A model generated the notes under the pieces. The model saw nothing but the letters and a program-made list of their open reading frames with translations, was not told the origin of the DNA and ran no database searches. A stretch of 64,000 nt of DNA from the NCBI GenBank assembly GCA_963819115.1, contig CAWFUR010000001.1, positions 124,001 to 188,000 on the forward strand, given 5' to 3'. This DNA is from JACVRW01 sp963819115. GTDB taxonomy: Bacteria; Actinomycetota; Thermoleophilia; Solirubrobacterales; Thermoleophilaceae. A program made the position numbers and the translations under genes. Below are positions 55,344 through 63,973 of this stretch, piece after piece (the first letter of the stretch is position 1; each line of letters begins with the position of its first letter).

Positions 55344-56882
55344 TTACGTCCCGACGATCGCCCCGGTGGGTGCGTCGGTGGCCACCGGCGCCTTCACCGC
55401 ACGTGCCCTCCGCCGCACGCGGGCCTCCTCGCGCGCGAGCAACACCCCGGGGACGAGGGCCGCGGCGGTGAGCGCGAGCGCGTACCAGTAGGTGTGCGCG
55501 AAGGCCTCGGCGAGCGGGACGGCCACCCGCTCGCGTGCGGCGTCGGGGAGGGTGGCGCCGGACACGCCGCCCTGGGCCCCCTCGCCGAGCGTGGAGATGA
55601 TGCGGTTCTGGAGGATCACGATCAGCAGCGCCGCGCCGATCGAGCCGCCGACGCGCTGGAGCACGTTGAGCGCCGGGGTGGCGCGAGGAACCTGGTTGCG
55701 CGTGAGCGTGGCGTAGGCGGCGGCCATCGCCGGCATCATCGATCCGCCCAGCCCGATGCCGCGGAGCACGAGCGCGCCCCCGATCACCCAGTAGGACGTG
55801 GTGGCGCCGACCTGGGTGAACACGGCGGTCCCGGCGAGCAGGATGAGCAGCCCGACCACGACCACGCGGCCGCCTCCGTACCTGTCGGTGGCCCGGCCGC
55901 CGACGTTCATCCCGAGGGCGGCGCCGAGGCCCTGCGGGGCCACGAGCAGGCCGGCGATCAGCGGCGATTCCCCGCGGGCGATCTGGTAGTAGAGCGGCAG
56001 CAGGATCATCGAGCCGAAGAGCGCGATCCCGGTCAGGAACACGGTGGCCGAGGCGGCCGCGAAGCCGGCCGAGCGGAACAGGCGGACGTCGAGGAGCGGA
56101 TAGCGCACACGGAGGCTGCGAACCACGAACGCCGCCACCGCCAGCACGCCGAGAACCAGCGGCAACCAGGCGCTCGGTGTGGCAAGGGTGCGATGTGCGC
56201 CGTACTCGGAGATGCCGAAGACGATCGCGCCGGCGCCCGGCGATACCAGCGCCAGCCCGCGCCAGTCGAGCGACACGACCTCGTTGCCGTCCGCCTCCGC
56301 CCGGCCGGGAGCACGGGCCGCGGGCAGGAGCCGGCGCGCGAGCAGCAGCCCGACGATCCCCACCGGAAGGTTCACGAAGAAGATCCAGCGCCAGGACAGG
56401 TTCTCGACCAGCGCGCCGCCGATCACCGGGCCGAGTACCGGCGCGAGCAGCATCGGCACGCCGACGATGCTCATCACCCGGCCCATGCGCTCCGGCCCCG
56501 CGGCCTGCGCCAGCGTGATCATCCCGACCGGCATGATCATCCCGCCGGCGAAGCCCTGGAGCACCCGGAAGCCGATCAGCGACTCGGCACTCCAAGCCAG
56601 GCCGCACAGGCCGCTGGTCACGACGAAGGCGGCCACGGCGGTCATCCACACCTGCCTGGGCCCAAACCGCTCGGCGGCCCATCCGGTGAGCGGGATCGCC
56701 GTGGCGAGCGCCAGCAGGTAGCCGGTGCTTACCCATTGGATCGTGGACAGCGGAGCGCCGAGATCGATCCGCAGCGTCTCCAGCGCCACGTTCACGATCG
56801 TGGTGTCGAGGATCGACATGATCGCGCCGATCACCACCACCACCGCGATGCGGCGAACGTCGCGCGGGAGGGCGTCAGCCAT
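55344..56882 (-). CDS. DHA2-type MFS multidrug exporter
   Basis: 512 residues. VVVVIGAIMSILDTTIVNVA is the defining DHA2 helix 1 (LDTTIVNVAL). IQWVSTGYLLALATAIPLTG and AERFGPRQVW form motif A. FRVLQGFAGGMIMPVGMITL and LGPVIGGALVENLSWRWIFF form motif C. Fourteen membrane segments can be drawn. The ATG overlaps the upstream MFS stop by TGATG (56880-56884). Two exporters in tandem behind a MarR regulator suggest drug- or antiseptic-inducible efflux. Confidence 0.93.
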   Translation of the reverse strand: MADALPRDVRRIAVVVVIGAIMSILDTTIVNVALETLRIDLGAPLSTIQWVSTGYLLALATAIPLTGWAAERFGPRQVWMTAVAAFVVTSGLCGLAWSAESLIGFRVLQGFAGGMIMPVGMITLAQAAGPERMGRVMSIVGVPMLLAPVLGPVIGGALVENLSWRWIFFVNLPVGIVGLLLARRLLPAARAPGRAEADGNEVVSLDWRGLALVSPGAGAIVFGISEYGAHRTLATPSAWLPLVLGVLAVAAFVVRSLRVRYPLLDVRLFRSAGFAAASATVFLTGIALFGSMILLPLYYQIARGESPLIAGLLVAPQGLGAALGMNVGGRATDRYGGGRVVVVGLLILLAGTAVFTQVGATTSYWVIGGALVLRGIGLGGSMMPAMAAAYATLTRNQVPRATPALNVLQRVGGSIGAALLIVILQNRIISTLGEGAQGGVSGATLPDAARERVAVPLAEAFAHTYWYALALTAAALVPGVLLAREEARVRRRARAVKAPVATDAPTGAIVGT

Positions 56883-58357
56883 CAGGCGCGGGCGCCCGCG
56901 GGCTCGCGGGCGTCGGCGCCGCGCGGAGCGCGCTCGCGACCGGCGGCCGGCATGCCCTCACGGCGTCGCGGCCGCGGTATGAGAGATGTGGCGATGAGGG
57001 CGACCACGGCGGCCACCGCGCTCATGGCAAAGGCCTCGGTGAAGCCCTTCTCGGCCGGGAAGCGGCCGCCGAGGATCACGTGGCCGGCGAGCATCGCCGC
57101 CGCCACCTGCGCGCCGATCGAGCCGCCGATGGAGCGCATGATCGTGTTGATCCCCGTGGCCACGCCCGTCTGGTCCTGGCGCACCGCCTCGACCACGAGG
57201 TTGGCCATCGCCGCGAACGCGAGACCGATGCCGATGCCCACCAGGAGGGCGCCGAAGGCGATCTCGGCGAGCGTCTCGTGGAAGAGCGCGAGCTCGACGT
57301 AGGCCAGCAGGGCGAAGATGCCGCCGAGGAACAGCGGCAGGCGCGAGCCGAAGCGCGAGCCCAGCCACCCCGAGAGCGGGCCGGCACCGAGCATCACCAC
57401 CGCGCTGGGCAGCAGGATCAGCCCGGCCACTGTGGTGGACTTGGCGAAGCCGTACCCCGTGACCGCGGGCAGCTCCACGAGCTGGGGGATCAGCACGTAC
57501 GAGCCGAACATGGCGAAGCCGATCGCGAACGCGACGAGGTTGGTGGACCACACCGCCCGCTGGGACATCAGCCCCATGTCCACCATGGGCTCGGCCACAC
57601 GGCGCTCGAACCTCACGAACGCGGCGCCGAAGACGATGGCCGCGGCGAACAGGCCGAGCACTCCCGTGGAGTCCCAGCCCCAGGAGTTGCCTTGCGAGAC
57701 GCCGAGGAGCAGCGAGCCCAGCGTCAGCGACAGCAGTCCCGCGCCCGCGAAGTCGATCTTCGCGTCCACGCGCACGGGCGATTCGGGCACGTAGCGCCAG
57801 GTGGCCCAAGCGGCGAAGAGGGTGACCACCACAGGGAACCAGAAGATCCACTCCACGGACAGGTGATCGACGATCACGCCCGCCAGCACCAGCCCGAGGC
57901 CACCGCCGATGCCGAAGGTCGCGGAGATGAGCCCGATCGAAGTGGCCACGCGCTCGCGCGGGAACTCGTCGCGGATGATGCCGAAGGCGAGGGGGAAGAT
58001 CGCTCCCGCCGCGCCCTGGATCGCGCGTCCGAGGATGAGCACGCCGATGGACCCGCCGATGGCGCACACGAGCGAGCCCAGCGCGAATACGCCGAGCACG
58101 GCGAGCAGCACCCTCTCCTTGCCGTACATGTCGCCGAGCCGGCCGAGCAACGGCGTGGAGACGCTGGAGGTGAGCAGGAAGGCGGTGAGAAGCCAGGTCG
58201 CGGCCTCGGGCGAGGCCCCCACGTCGTGCTGGATCGCCGGCAGCGCGGGGATGATCATCGTCTGGGCCAGTGCGTACGAGATCGCGCCCAGGACGAGGAT
58301 GCCCAGAGTGCGGTTCGGATGCGCGCGTGCGACGTCGGGTGTCGGGGAGGGGCTCAC
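56882..58357 (-). CDS. MFS multidrug exporter (second of tandem pair)
   Basis: 491 residues from a GTG 58357 overlapping the MarR TGA (GTGA). LGAISYALAQTMIIPALPAI is helix 1 with a degenerate DHA motif (no LDxTIVNVA), then TWLLTAFLLTSSVSTPLLGR and LGDMYGKERVLLAV for motif A, GRAIQGAAGAIFPLAFGIIR, and FGIGGGLGLVLAGVIVDHLS for motif C. About 14 helices. It differs clearly from its downstream neighbour, so the pair is not a recent duplication. C-terminal tail PRRREGMPAAGRERAPRG is basic. Confidence 0.92.
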   Translation of the reverse strand: MSPSPTPDVARAHPNRTLGILVLGAISYALAQTMIIPALPAIQHDVGASPEAATWLLTAFLLTSSVSTPLLGRLGDMYGKERVLLAVLGVFALGSLVCAIGGSIGVLILGRAIQGAAGAIFPLAFGIIRDEFPRERVATSIGLISATFGIGGGLGLVLAGVIVDHLSVEWIFWFPVVVTLFAAWATWRYVPESPVRVDAKIDFAGAGLLSLTLGSLLLGVSQGNSWGWDSTGVLGLFAAAIVFGAAFVRFERRVAEPMVDMGLMSQRAVWSTNLVAFAIGFAMFGSYVLIPQLVELPAVTGYGFAKSTTVAGLILLPSAVVMLGAGPLSGWLGSRFGSRLPLFLGGIFALLAYVELALFHETLAEIAFGALLVGIGIGLAFAAMANLVVEAVRQDQTGVATGINTIMRSIGGSIGAQVAAAMLAGHVILGGRFPAEKGFTEAFAMSAVAAVVALIATSLIPRPRRREGMPAAGRERAPRGADAREPAGARA

Positions 58358-58824
58358 GGATGCAGGTCGTCGATCGCGGCGGCGAGCGAGTGGAGCAGCC
58401 GCGCCGCTGACTCGCGCTCGCTCGGGGACAGCCGGAGGAAGACCTCCTCGCGTGCCTGTGCGATGCGCCGGCGCTTGGCCGCCACGAGCCTCTGGCCCTC
58501 CGCGGTGAGGGTGATCTCCACACGCCGGCGGTCCCCGCCCTCCGGGCGGATTCGCTCGGCCAGACCACGCTCCACGAGGCCGTCCAGCATGCGCGACGCC
58601 GTGGGCGCGGCCACGTCGGCCGCCTCGGCCAGGGCGCAGAGGGCCAGCGGCCCGCCGCTCGTGACCAGGGGCTCGAGCAGATGCAGTTGGGACGCGCTCA
58701 GCTCGGGGGTGAGGGGGGCCTTGTTGAACCTCCCGCGCGCGGTGCGGAGCGCACGCAGGAAATCATCGAGGCCGGCGCTGAATCCATCCACGTCGCCGCG
58801 AGTGCTCTTCTCGGAGATCGACAC
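58354..58824 (-). CDS. MarR-family transcriptional regulator
   Basis: 156 residues from GTG 58824. The winged helix reads SASQLHLLEPLVTSGGPLAL, CALAEAADVAAPTASRMLDG (recognition helix), LVERGLAERIRPEGGDRRRV (wing with DRR) and EITLTAEGQRLVAAKRRRIA, all canonical MarR. It overlaps the first MFS gene by GTGA, the usual arrangement of a self-regulated repressor with its exporters. The upstream region 58825-58850 is only 26 bases, followed by the monooxygenase 3' end, so its promoter may lie within that gene. Confidence 0.92.
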   Translation of the reverse strand: MSISEKSTRGDVDGFSAGLDDFLRALRTARGRFNKAPLTPELSASQLHLLEPLVTSGGPLALCALAEAADVAAPTASRMLDGLVERGLAERIRPEGGDRRRVEITLTAEGQRLVAAKRRRIAQAREEVFLRLSPSERESAARLLHSLAAAIDDLHP

Positions 58825-58850
58825 TCATTAGCAGGCTAACAGATAGCGGG

Positions 58851-60395
58851 CTACACATCTTCCCGCACATCTGGGGACAGACGCTTGGAGTGACGCCCCG
58901 CCGTTGGGGCGGTCGCGTCTGGGAAGTCCACGCGACCAACCCTCACTCCGAACCGCTCGCCAAGCATGTCGAGAGTCTCGCGATAGCGGGAGGAATCCGA
59001 GCGTCGCGTGGCGAGCAATGCCATCGCTCCAGCCATCTGCCGGACTCTCGGGTACCAGCGGTCGAAGTCGAGGCCGCAATTCATCATGACCCTGGGCGGC
59101 AATGTGCGGGCGATGCGGCCGAGGTTGTACATCGACAGAGTGATCGAGGCCCAGATGATCGCGGACCGCGACTTCGTCCCGAGATCCTCGACGTCGAGTT
59201 CATACAGTCGCGCCGCGGCGAGCTTGCCCCGGAACATGAGATGTGTCAGGTAATACCCCGCGAACGAGGTGAAGGGCCCCGTCACGCTCGAACGCAACTG
59301 GATCGACAGCACGTTGCCCGTGCCGGAGACGAAGGGCTCGTACGCGTGCCGCGGCTGGGCCAGATACCCGGTGCAGTTCACCACCAAGCTGTCGGCCGGG
59401 ATCGCCCGCGATCGGCCGTCGCGGAAGACGAGCGCGGCCCCGTCGACCGTGTCGACCACGTCATCGAGGTGCCCGGGCTCGATCAGGTGCAACCCCCCAC
59501 GCACGTTCGCACACTCGGCATCAGACAGGTAGCCACTGAAGAAGTTGGCCGGCTCGTCTGAGGGGCTGATGCCGTAGGCATCGAGGAACCAGGCGGCTAC
59601 CGCTTGCTCGTTGGTGCCATCAAAGCGGAGGGCGACCTCGCGGAGCATCGCGTTTATCCGGGTGCCGCCGTACCAGCGTCTCGGGCCGGTTGGGAAGAAG
59701 GTCTCGCGACGGCTGAACATCGTCCCCGAGCCGGCCACCATGCTGAGTTCGCGCCCGGGGCACTCCCGCCGCACCATCAGTGCGACGTCCATGCCGGTCT
59801 TGCCACTGCCCGCGATCCAGATCGGGCCGCTGGCTTCGGGGTGGTTCGCAAGCACGACCGGCAATTCCTCGGGGGTGGTCGAACGAACGGCGGCGCTCGA
59901 GATCGGCAGCGGCGAGCTGGGCAGCACGTGGTTGCCGTACGCCTTGATCAAACGTTTCGTCCTCAGCGTCTCGCTCCGCCCATCCGGCCCCCGCAGGGTC
60001 ACCGCCACGACGCCATCCGCCTCGTCATGCTCGACGTACTCCCAGCCGAAACGCTCGTCGAGGTCCACCTTCGCGCGCGCGACCTCGGCGCAGTGGCGGA
60101 GGTGTTTGAGCACCTCGTCGCGGCTCGCCAGGTGGCTCCGGCGCTCGTCCAGCTGCCAAGCAATGTTGCCGGCGGTGAAGATCGGGTACGGCTGGTGCAG
60201 CCGGACGAAGTCGTAGGTGTCCACCCACATCCCGCCTACACCGGGGCGACTGTCGACCAGGACGACCCGGTCATGCGCCGAGAGATAGCCGCTCGCCACC
60301 GCCAGCGCATTGAGGCCGGCGATCCCCGCGCCGACGATGACCAACTCCTCGGGAGCTTCTTCCAACCGCGCCGCTAGGTTCGCCTTTGGTCGCAT
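58851..60395 (-). CDS. FAD-dependent flavoprotein monooxygenase (BVMO/FMO-like)
   Basis: 514 residues from ATG 60395; the frame stays open to a TTG at 60443. The FAD site is EELVIVGAGIAGLNALAVAS (GxGxxG). WVDTYDFVRLHQPYPIFTAG and EDGVGGMW-like RPGVGGMW correspond to the BVMO/FMO substrate-flavin loop. The second Rossmann GPIWIAGSGKTGMDVALMVR (GxGxxG, NADPH) and SLVVNCTGYLAQPRHAYEPF (the ATG/CTGY motif) follow. It would insert oxygen into a ketone, amine or sulfide. It is divergent from the HxlR-SCP2 regulator with a strikingly A/T-rich gap. Confidence 0.88.
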   Translation of the reverse strand: MRPKANLAARLEEAPEELVIVGAGIAGLNALAVASGYLSAHDRVVLVDSRPGVGGMWVDTYDFVRLHQPYPIFTAGNIAWQLDERRSHLASRDEVLKHLRHCAEVARAKVDLDERFGWEYVEHDEADGVVAVTLRGPDGRSETLRTKRLIKAYGNHVLPSSPLPISSAAVRSTTPEELPVVLANHPEASGPIWIAGSGKTGMDVALMVRRECPGRELSMVAGSGTMFSRRETFFPTGPRRWYGGTRINAMLREVALRFDGTNEQAVAAWFLDAYGISPSDEPANFFSGYLSDAECANVRGGLHLIEPGHLDDVVDTVDGAALVFRDGRSRAIPADSLVVNCTGYLAQPRHAYEPFVSGTGNVLSIQLRSSVTGPFTSFAGYYLTHLMFRGKLAAARLYELDVEDLGTKSRSAIIWASITLSMYNLGRIARTLPPRVMMNCGLDFDRWYPRVRQMAGAMALLATRRSDSSRYRETLDMLGERFGVRVGRVDFPDATAPTAGRHSKRLSPDVREDV

Positions 60396-60464
60396 CGGGC
60401 CAGCTGCGGTTTGACCGTAACATAAGAAATAGAAGTAGCTCAATAAGATTTAGAATGTGACCCG
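60396..60464. promoter_or_regulatory. A/T-rich divergent promoter region
   Basis: 69 bases between the monooxygenase and HxlR-SCP2 starts, far lower in GC than the rest of the window (for example CATAAGAAATAGAAG and AATAAGATTTAGAATG). A TTGACC hexamer at 60410 could be a -35 box for the regulator, and TTGAGC on the other strand for the monooxygenase; spacing to -10-like sequences is imperfect. Confidence 0.5.
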
Positions 60465-61133
60465 ATGACCGAGCGCTCATACGACCAGTACTGCGGCCTT
60501 GCCGGCGCGCTCGATCTACTCGGCGAGCGCTGGACCCTGTTGATCGTCCGCGAGCTCATGTCCGGACCGAAGCGCTATACCGACCTGGCGGACCACCTTC
60601 CTGGGATCGGCACCAGCCTGCTGGCCCGGCGGCTGACGAAGCTCGAACGCGGCGGGGTGATCGAACGACGCCTGCTCCCTCCGCCGGCGGCGTCAACGGT
60701 CTACGAACTCGCGCCCGCCGGCCACGAACTGGGTGTCGCCCTGGGTCCAGTGATTGCGTGGGGCCTTCGCCACACCGTGCCGGAGAGCCCGGGCAGCCGC
60801 CTGGTGTCGGCGACCTGGTCCGCATTGCCCTTCACCCACCCTGCCGACCCTGGGATGCTCGCGGGCATCGAGGCGACCTACGAGCTCCGCGTGGGGGATT
60901 CCTCCGCGCTGGTTCGCGTGCACGACGGCCACTCGGAGGTGCTCCCCGAGGGATCAGCCACACCGGACGCCGTGATCTCGATGGACGCAGCGACGATGGC
61001 TGCCCTCGGCGCGGGCCGTCGAACGATCAGCGAGGCTGTAGCGGACGGGGCGATCACCATCGAAGGTGACCTCAACGCGGCCGCCGAGCTCACCGCCGCC
61101 TTCGAGGGCGGGGCGGTGCCCGACCCAGGCTAA
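60465..61133 (+). CDS. HxlR-type regulator fused to an SCP2-like domain
   Basis: 222 residues. The N-terminal 100 residues are HxlR: YDQYCGLAGALDLLGERWTL, LIVRELMSGPKRYTDLADHL, IGTSLLARRLTKLERGGVIE, RRLLPPPAASTVYELAPAG. The C-terminal ~100 (ELRVGDSSALVRVHDGHSEV then VISMDAATMAALGAGRRTIS and VADGAITIEGDLNAAAELTA) match the SCP2/sterol-carrier-like fold, which could bind a lipid-like effector. It is divergent from the monooxygenase, whose gene or product it likely senses. Confidence 0.88.
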   Translation: MTERSYDQYCGLAGALDLLGERWTLLIVRELMSGPKRYTDLADHLPGIGTSLLARRLTKLERGGVIERRLLPPPAASTVYELAPAGHELGVALGPVIAWGLRHTVPESPGSRLVSATWSALPFTHPADPGMLAGIEATYELRVGDSSALVRVHDGHSEVLPEGSATPDAVISMDAATMAALGAGRRTISEAVADGAITIEGDLNAAAELTAAFEGGAVPDPG

Positions 61134-61155
61134 GACCAGCACGATGGGCTTGTGC

Positions 61156-61428
61156 TCACGCACCCGGCTTCGGCCTACTCAACCCCCGCGCTAACTGAGC
61201 CGTCCACACAGGTTGTGAACGCTTGAGAAGGCATCCGTCCTGGACACCCATGCCGTCGCCCAGGAGGAAGATCACGTTCTTTGGCCGCTGGTCGCTCAGC
61301 CCCGCGCGGATCGCCGTTTCGCGACCCTCCTGGTCGTTGTGCCCCACCGCCACCGCGGTGGCGGCCGCCACGAGCGTCAGCGCGCCGAGGGCGGCGAGTC
61401 CGCCGGACAGGCGCTTACCAGCCAACAT
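61156..61428 (-). pseudogene. Truncated alkaline phosphatase remnant
   Basis: 90 residues. The signal peptide GGLAALGALTLVAAATAVAV leads to DQRPKNVIFLLGDGMGVQD, the N-terminal metal-binding DGMG motif of alkaline phosphatases. After that the sequence turns to unrelated residues (CLLKRSQPVWTAQLARGLSR) and stops at 61156. The remaining ~400 residues of the enzyme are absent. It abuts the HxlR-SCP2 gene, so a deletion likely joined the two. Not functional as a phosphatase. Confidence 0.7.
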
Positions 61429-61713
61429 GGAACCTCCAGAGGGTCGGATTCATGGCCGGGAAGGCTGGTCGACCTCCTCCACCAAATGTCACGGTCTCGT
61501 GTTCGGATCGTGAAACTCGTGCCGGTGTGACGGTGGCGCCACGAGAGGGCGAACAACCGGGCCACGGCCAGCGCGGAAAGGACGCGGAAGAGCGCCGGCT
61601 CGGCAAGGACGGCGCCGGCTGGCGCGGCGAGGCAGACTGTCTTCGCGAGCATGAACCGGCATCAACGCACGCCGGGCAGTGCCTCATGTGAAGGGGTTGA
61701 GACGCGGGCCCGG
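61429..61713. other. Intergenic region with no gene seen
   Basis: 285 bases between the phosphatase remnant and the CHAD gene. Frames on both strands are open but of shadow composition (Arg/Ala/Pro-rich) without start context or recognisable motifs. It may contain the remnant's promoter. No hairpin or repeat of note was found. Confidence 0.5.
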
Positions 61714-62646
61714 CTAGGGGATGTCGCCCGGATGCGCGGCCTGCCAGTACGCCCCCAGGCGCCTGGTGAACTGCCTGGGCTTCTCGGCGTAGAGGCGTTC
61801 GCCGGAGGGCAGGGCCTCGTCGAGCAGCTCGCCCTGCCGGCGCTCGGCCAGCTCGACCAGGAGCTCCAGGTCCGGGTCCTCGGGCGTCTGGGCACGCGCT
61901 TCATCGATCAGCACGCTGAGGTCATGGTGGTCGCCGAGAAGCTCGGACAGCTGGTGCGCCTCGTTGGCCGCGCCGTTCATGGCCGCCGGCCAGATCTCGC
62001 GGAGCAGCCGGAGGTAGTACCAGAGGTCCTTGACCCGCTTGCGCCAATCGTGAACCGCCTCCGCGGAAGGGTCGGTGCGCACCGCCCGGAGAGCGTCCCG
62101 CCCGCGCCGGTACGAGCGCTCGAGTCCGGGGCGCAGGAGCCGGAAGCCGTCGTTCGAGAGCTCCCAGGCGTCCACCTCCACGCCCCCCTCTTCGATGGCC
62201 TGCGCCGCCTTCTCGAGACTCCCTCCCGCCTCGGGGTCGCCCACGTCGCCGACGAGCCGGTCGCGCTCCTCCTCGAGCCTGCGCTCGAGCTCATTCGCCT
62301 CCGGCACGTCATCGGGGTAGTCCTCGCGCAGCGCGGCGAGGGTCGCAAGCTTCACCTCGGCGTCACGGGCGCCCGAGAGCAGCCGGGCGGCGTATCGGTA
62401 GCGCCTGTTCTCGGCCCGGTACCGCTCGGGTCCCAGCTCGTCGCGAACCAGCCTGAGCAGCGAGCGCAGCTTCTTCATGTCCTTGCGGGTGTCGTGCACG
62501 GCCTCGGCGACGTCGGTTCCCACGTCGTCTCGCAGGTGCTCGACGGCACTGTCGATACGCCCCCGGGCCACGCGGCGAATGCCATCCCCGGGCTGTTCGT
62601 GGTCGTGCAGTTGGTAGCTGCGGTCGGCCGCGGAGTCGGTGTTCAT
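61714..62646 (-). CDS. CHAD domain protein
   Basis: 310 residues. The conserved basic helices VAEAVHDTRKDMKKLRSLLR and AEAVHDWRKRVKDLWYYLRL (two H-D-x-R-K motifs) are the CHAD signature that binds polyphosphate. LSGARDAEVKLATLAALRE and QLSELLGDHHDLSVLIDEAR are the paired family segments. The ATG overlaps the CYTH TGA (62643-62646). With the CYTH protein it forms a known two-gene module acting on inorganic polyphosphate. Confidence 0.93.
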   Translation of the reverse strand: MNTDSAADRSYQLHDHEQPGDGIRRVARGRIDSAVEHLRDDVGTDVAEAVHDTRKDMKKLRSLLRLVRDELGPERYRAENRRYRYAARLLSGARDAEVKLATLAALREDYPDDVPEANELERRLEEERDRLVGDVGDPEAGGSLEKAAQAIEEGGVEVDAWELSNDGFRLLRPGLERSYRRGRDALRAVRTDPSAEAVHDWRKRVKDLWYYLRLLREIWPAAMNGAANEAHQLSELLGDHHDLSVLIDEARAQTPEDPDLELLVELAERRQGELLDEALPSGERLYAEKPRQFTRRLGAYWQAAHPGDIP

Positions 62647-63155
62647 TCCTCGCGCCCACCGGCGGGCCTGCCCTTGACCGCGAGCCGCTGGTTCGCGAAG
62701 CGCTCGTCTCCGGTCACCTCGCGCCCGAGCCAGGCGGGCGGGTCGAATCGCTCGCTCTCCTCATCAGAGTCGAACTCGATCTCGGCCACCACCAGCCCGT
62801 CGAGCGCGCCCCGGTACACGTCCAGCTCGACCCCTTTGCCCCCGCCGCCCAGGCGGAAGCGCTCCTTTTCAACCCGCCGGCCCTCGGTCAGCGGCCACAG
62901 CGCCTCGAAGCTGGCCTCGGGGATGTCCATCTCCTCCTCGAGGCGGCGCTCTCCGCTCCCTTTCTTCACCGTGAGCACCGTCCGCTCCCCGATGCGGCGG
63001 ATGCGCACCTCCACCCCGTCGTCGGTGATCGCGAGGTACCCCTGGTCGATCCGATCGGACGGCGCACCGGCGGCCTCCGCGGGGATCTCGGGAAGCACGA
63101 ACTTCCGCTCGATCTCCACACCGGACCCCGGCCTCAACTCTGCGTCCTGGCCCAT
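62643..63155 (-). CDS. CYTH-domain protein (triphosphate tunnel metalloenzyme family)
   Basis: 170 residues from ATG 63155 (GTG at 63173 also possible). SGVEIERKFVLPEIPAEAAG has the ExExK metal motif. DQGYLAITDDGVEVRIRRIG, TVLTVKKGSG, RLEEEMDIPEASFEALWPLT, KERFRLGGGGKGVELDVYRG and GLVVAEIEFDSDEESERFDP are tunnel strands with alternating charged residues. The enzyme likely hydrolyses tripolyphosphate or a related triphosphate. It is coupled to the CHAD gene. Confidence 0.93.
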   Translation of the reverse strand: MGQDAELRPGSGVEIERKFVLPEIPAEAAGAPSDRIDQGYLAITDDGVEVRIRRIGERTVLTVKKGSGERRLEEEMDIPEASFEALWPLTEGRRVEKERFRLGGGGKGVELDVYRGALDGLVVAEIEFDSDEESERFDPPAWLGREVTGDERFANQRLAVKGRPAGGREE

Positions 63156-63251
63156 GGTCCGCAAGATTGTCACGCCGGTGGCGCTGGGTGGATACTCGGG
63201 CGGGCGATCTCACGAGAGGCGCGGCCGGCGAACCGCGGCTAGTCTCGAACG

Positions 63252-63947
63252 GTGATCCGCCGACCGGCAATCCTCCTCGCCACGGCCGTGTGCTTCGCGG
63301 CGCTCGCCGCTCCGGCCTCCGCGAAGTGGTACGGCAGCACCATGCGCACGGCGCCCAACGCCCGGTACGGCTGCGAGTCCGCGCTCGTGCTCGGGCCCAT
63401 CGGCGGCGTGGTGCTCGCTCCGAGCAACCAGACCTCGTGCACCTACCGGCACGGGGGCTACCTCTTCAGGAACCGGCCCACGTTCATCGTCCCGTCCACC
63501 GGCAGGGTCACGCGCATCCGCGTCAAGTCGGGCCCACACCCGGCCAAGCTCCGCCTCACCGTCCTCACGGGCTCGAGCCGCGTGAACCCCTTCACCGGTC
63601 GCGACGTGCCGGGCACCTACACATGCTGCACCGCGCGGTTCGTGGGCAAGCCCTTCCGCCCCCGGGCCAACCGGACGACCACGAAGAAGGTGAACGTCCG
63701 GGTCTACGACGTCCGCAGCAAGAAGCTCCACATCCGCATCCACTCCTCAGACGGCCTTGCGCTCAGCGCCGTGACCCCGGGCACGCTGCCGCTGCACGTC
63801 CTGGACACCGTGGGCCAGTTGAACTCCGGGACGCCGCTCGCCGTCTCGTACTTCCCGTTCACCCGGAAGGGCGATCCGCGTGTGGACGGATACTCCATGG
63901 CCGGGATCGACCTGCTGTTCCAGTGGGACTTCCACCGCAGGCGGTAG
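63252..63947 (+). CDS. Secreted protein of unknown function with Cys-rich middle
   Basis: 231 residues from GTG 63252. The signal peptide RPAILLATAVCFAALAAPAS ends near ASA-KWYG. The mature part is beta-rich and carries four to five Cys (YGCESALVL, SNQTSCTYRHGG, GTYTCCTARFVG), likely disulfides. I find no recognisable domain. It has a Ser/Thr- and Arg-rich composition with a C-terminal VDGYSMAGIDLLFQWDFHRR. It starts divergently from the CYTH gene with 96 bases between. Confidence 0.6.
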   Translation: MIRRPAILLATAVCFAALAAPASAKWYGSTMRTAPNARYGCESALVLGPIGGVVLAPSNQTSCTYRHGGYLFRNRPTFIVPSTGRVTRIRVKSGPHPAKLRLTVLTGSSRVNPFTGRDVPGTYTCCTARFVGKPFRPRANRTTTKKVNVRVYDVRSKKLHIRIHSSDGLALSAVTPGTLPLHVLDTVGQLNSGTPLAVSYFPFTRKGDPRVDGYSMAGIDLLFQWDFHRRR

Positions 63948-63973
63948 CGAAACCCCGGCGCTAGGGTCCAGGC

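Noticed and set aside
55344..58357. Tandem MFS genes as a recent duplication
   Set aside because: Helix 1 and motif A/C sequences differ strongly between the two, so they are distinct exporters.
55338..58831. Two long plus-strand frames (about 650 and 580 codons) opposite the MFS pair
   Set aside because: Low-complexity His/Glu/Arg composition typical of the complement of GC-rich membrane protein genes.
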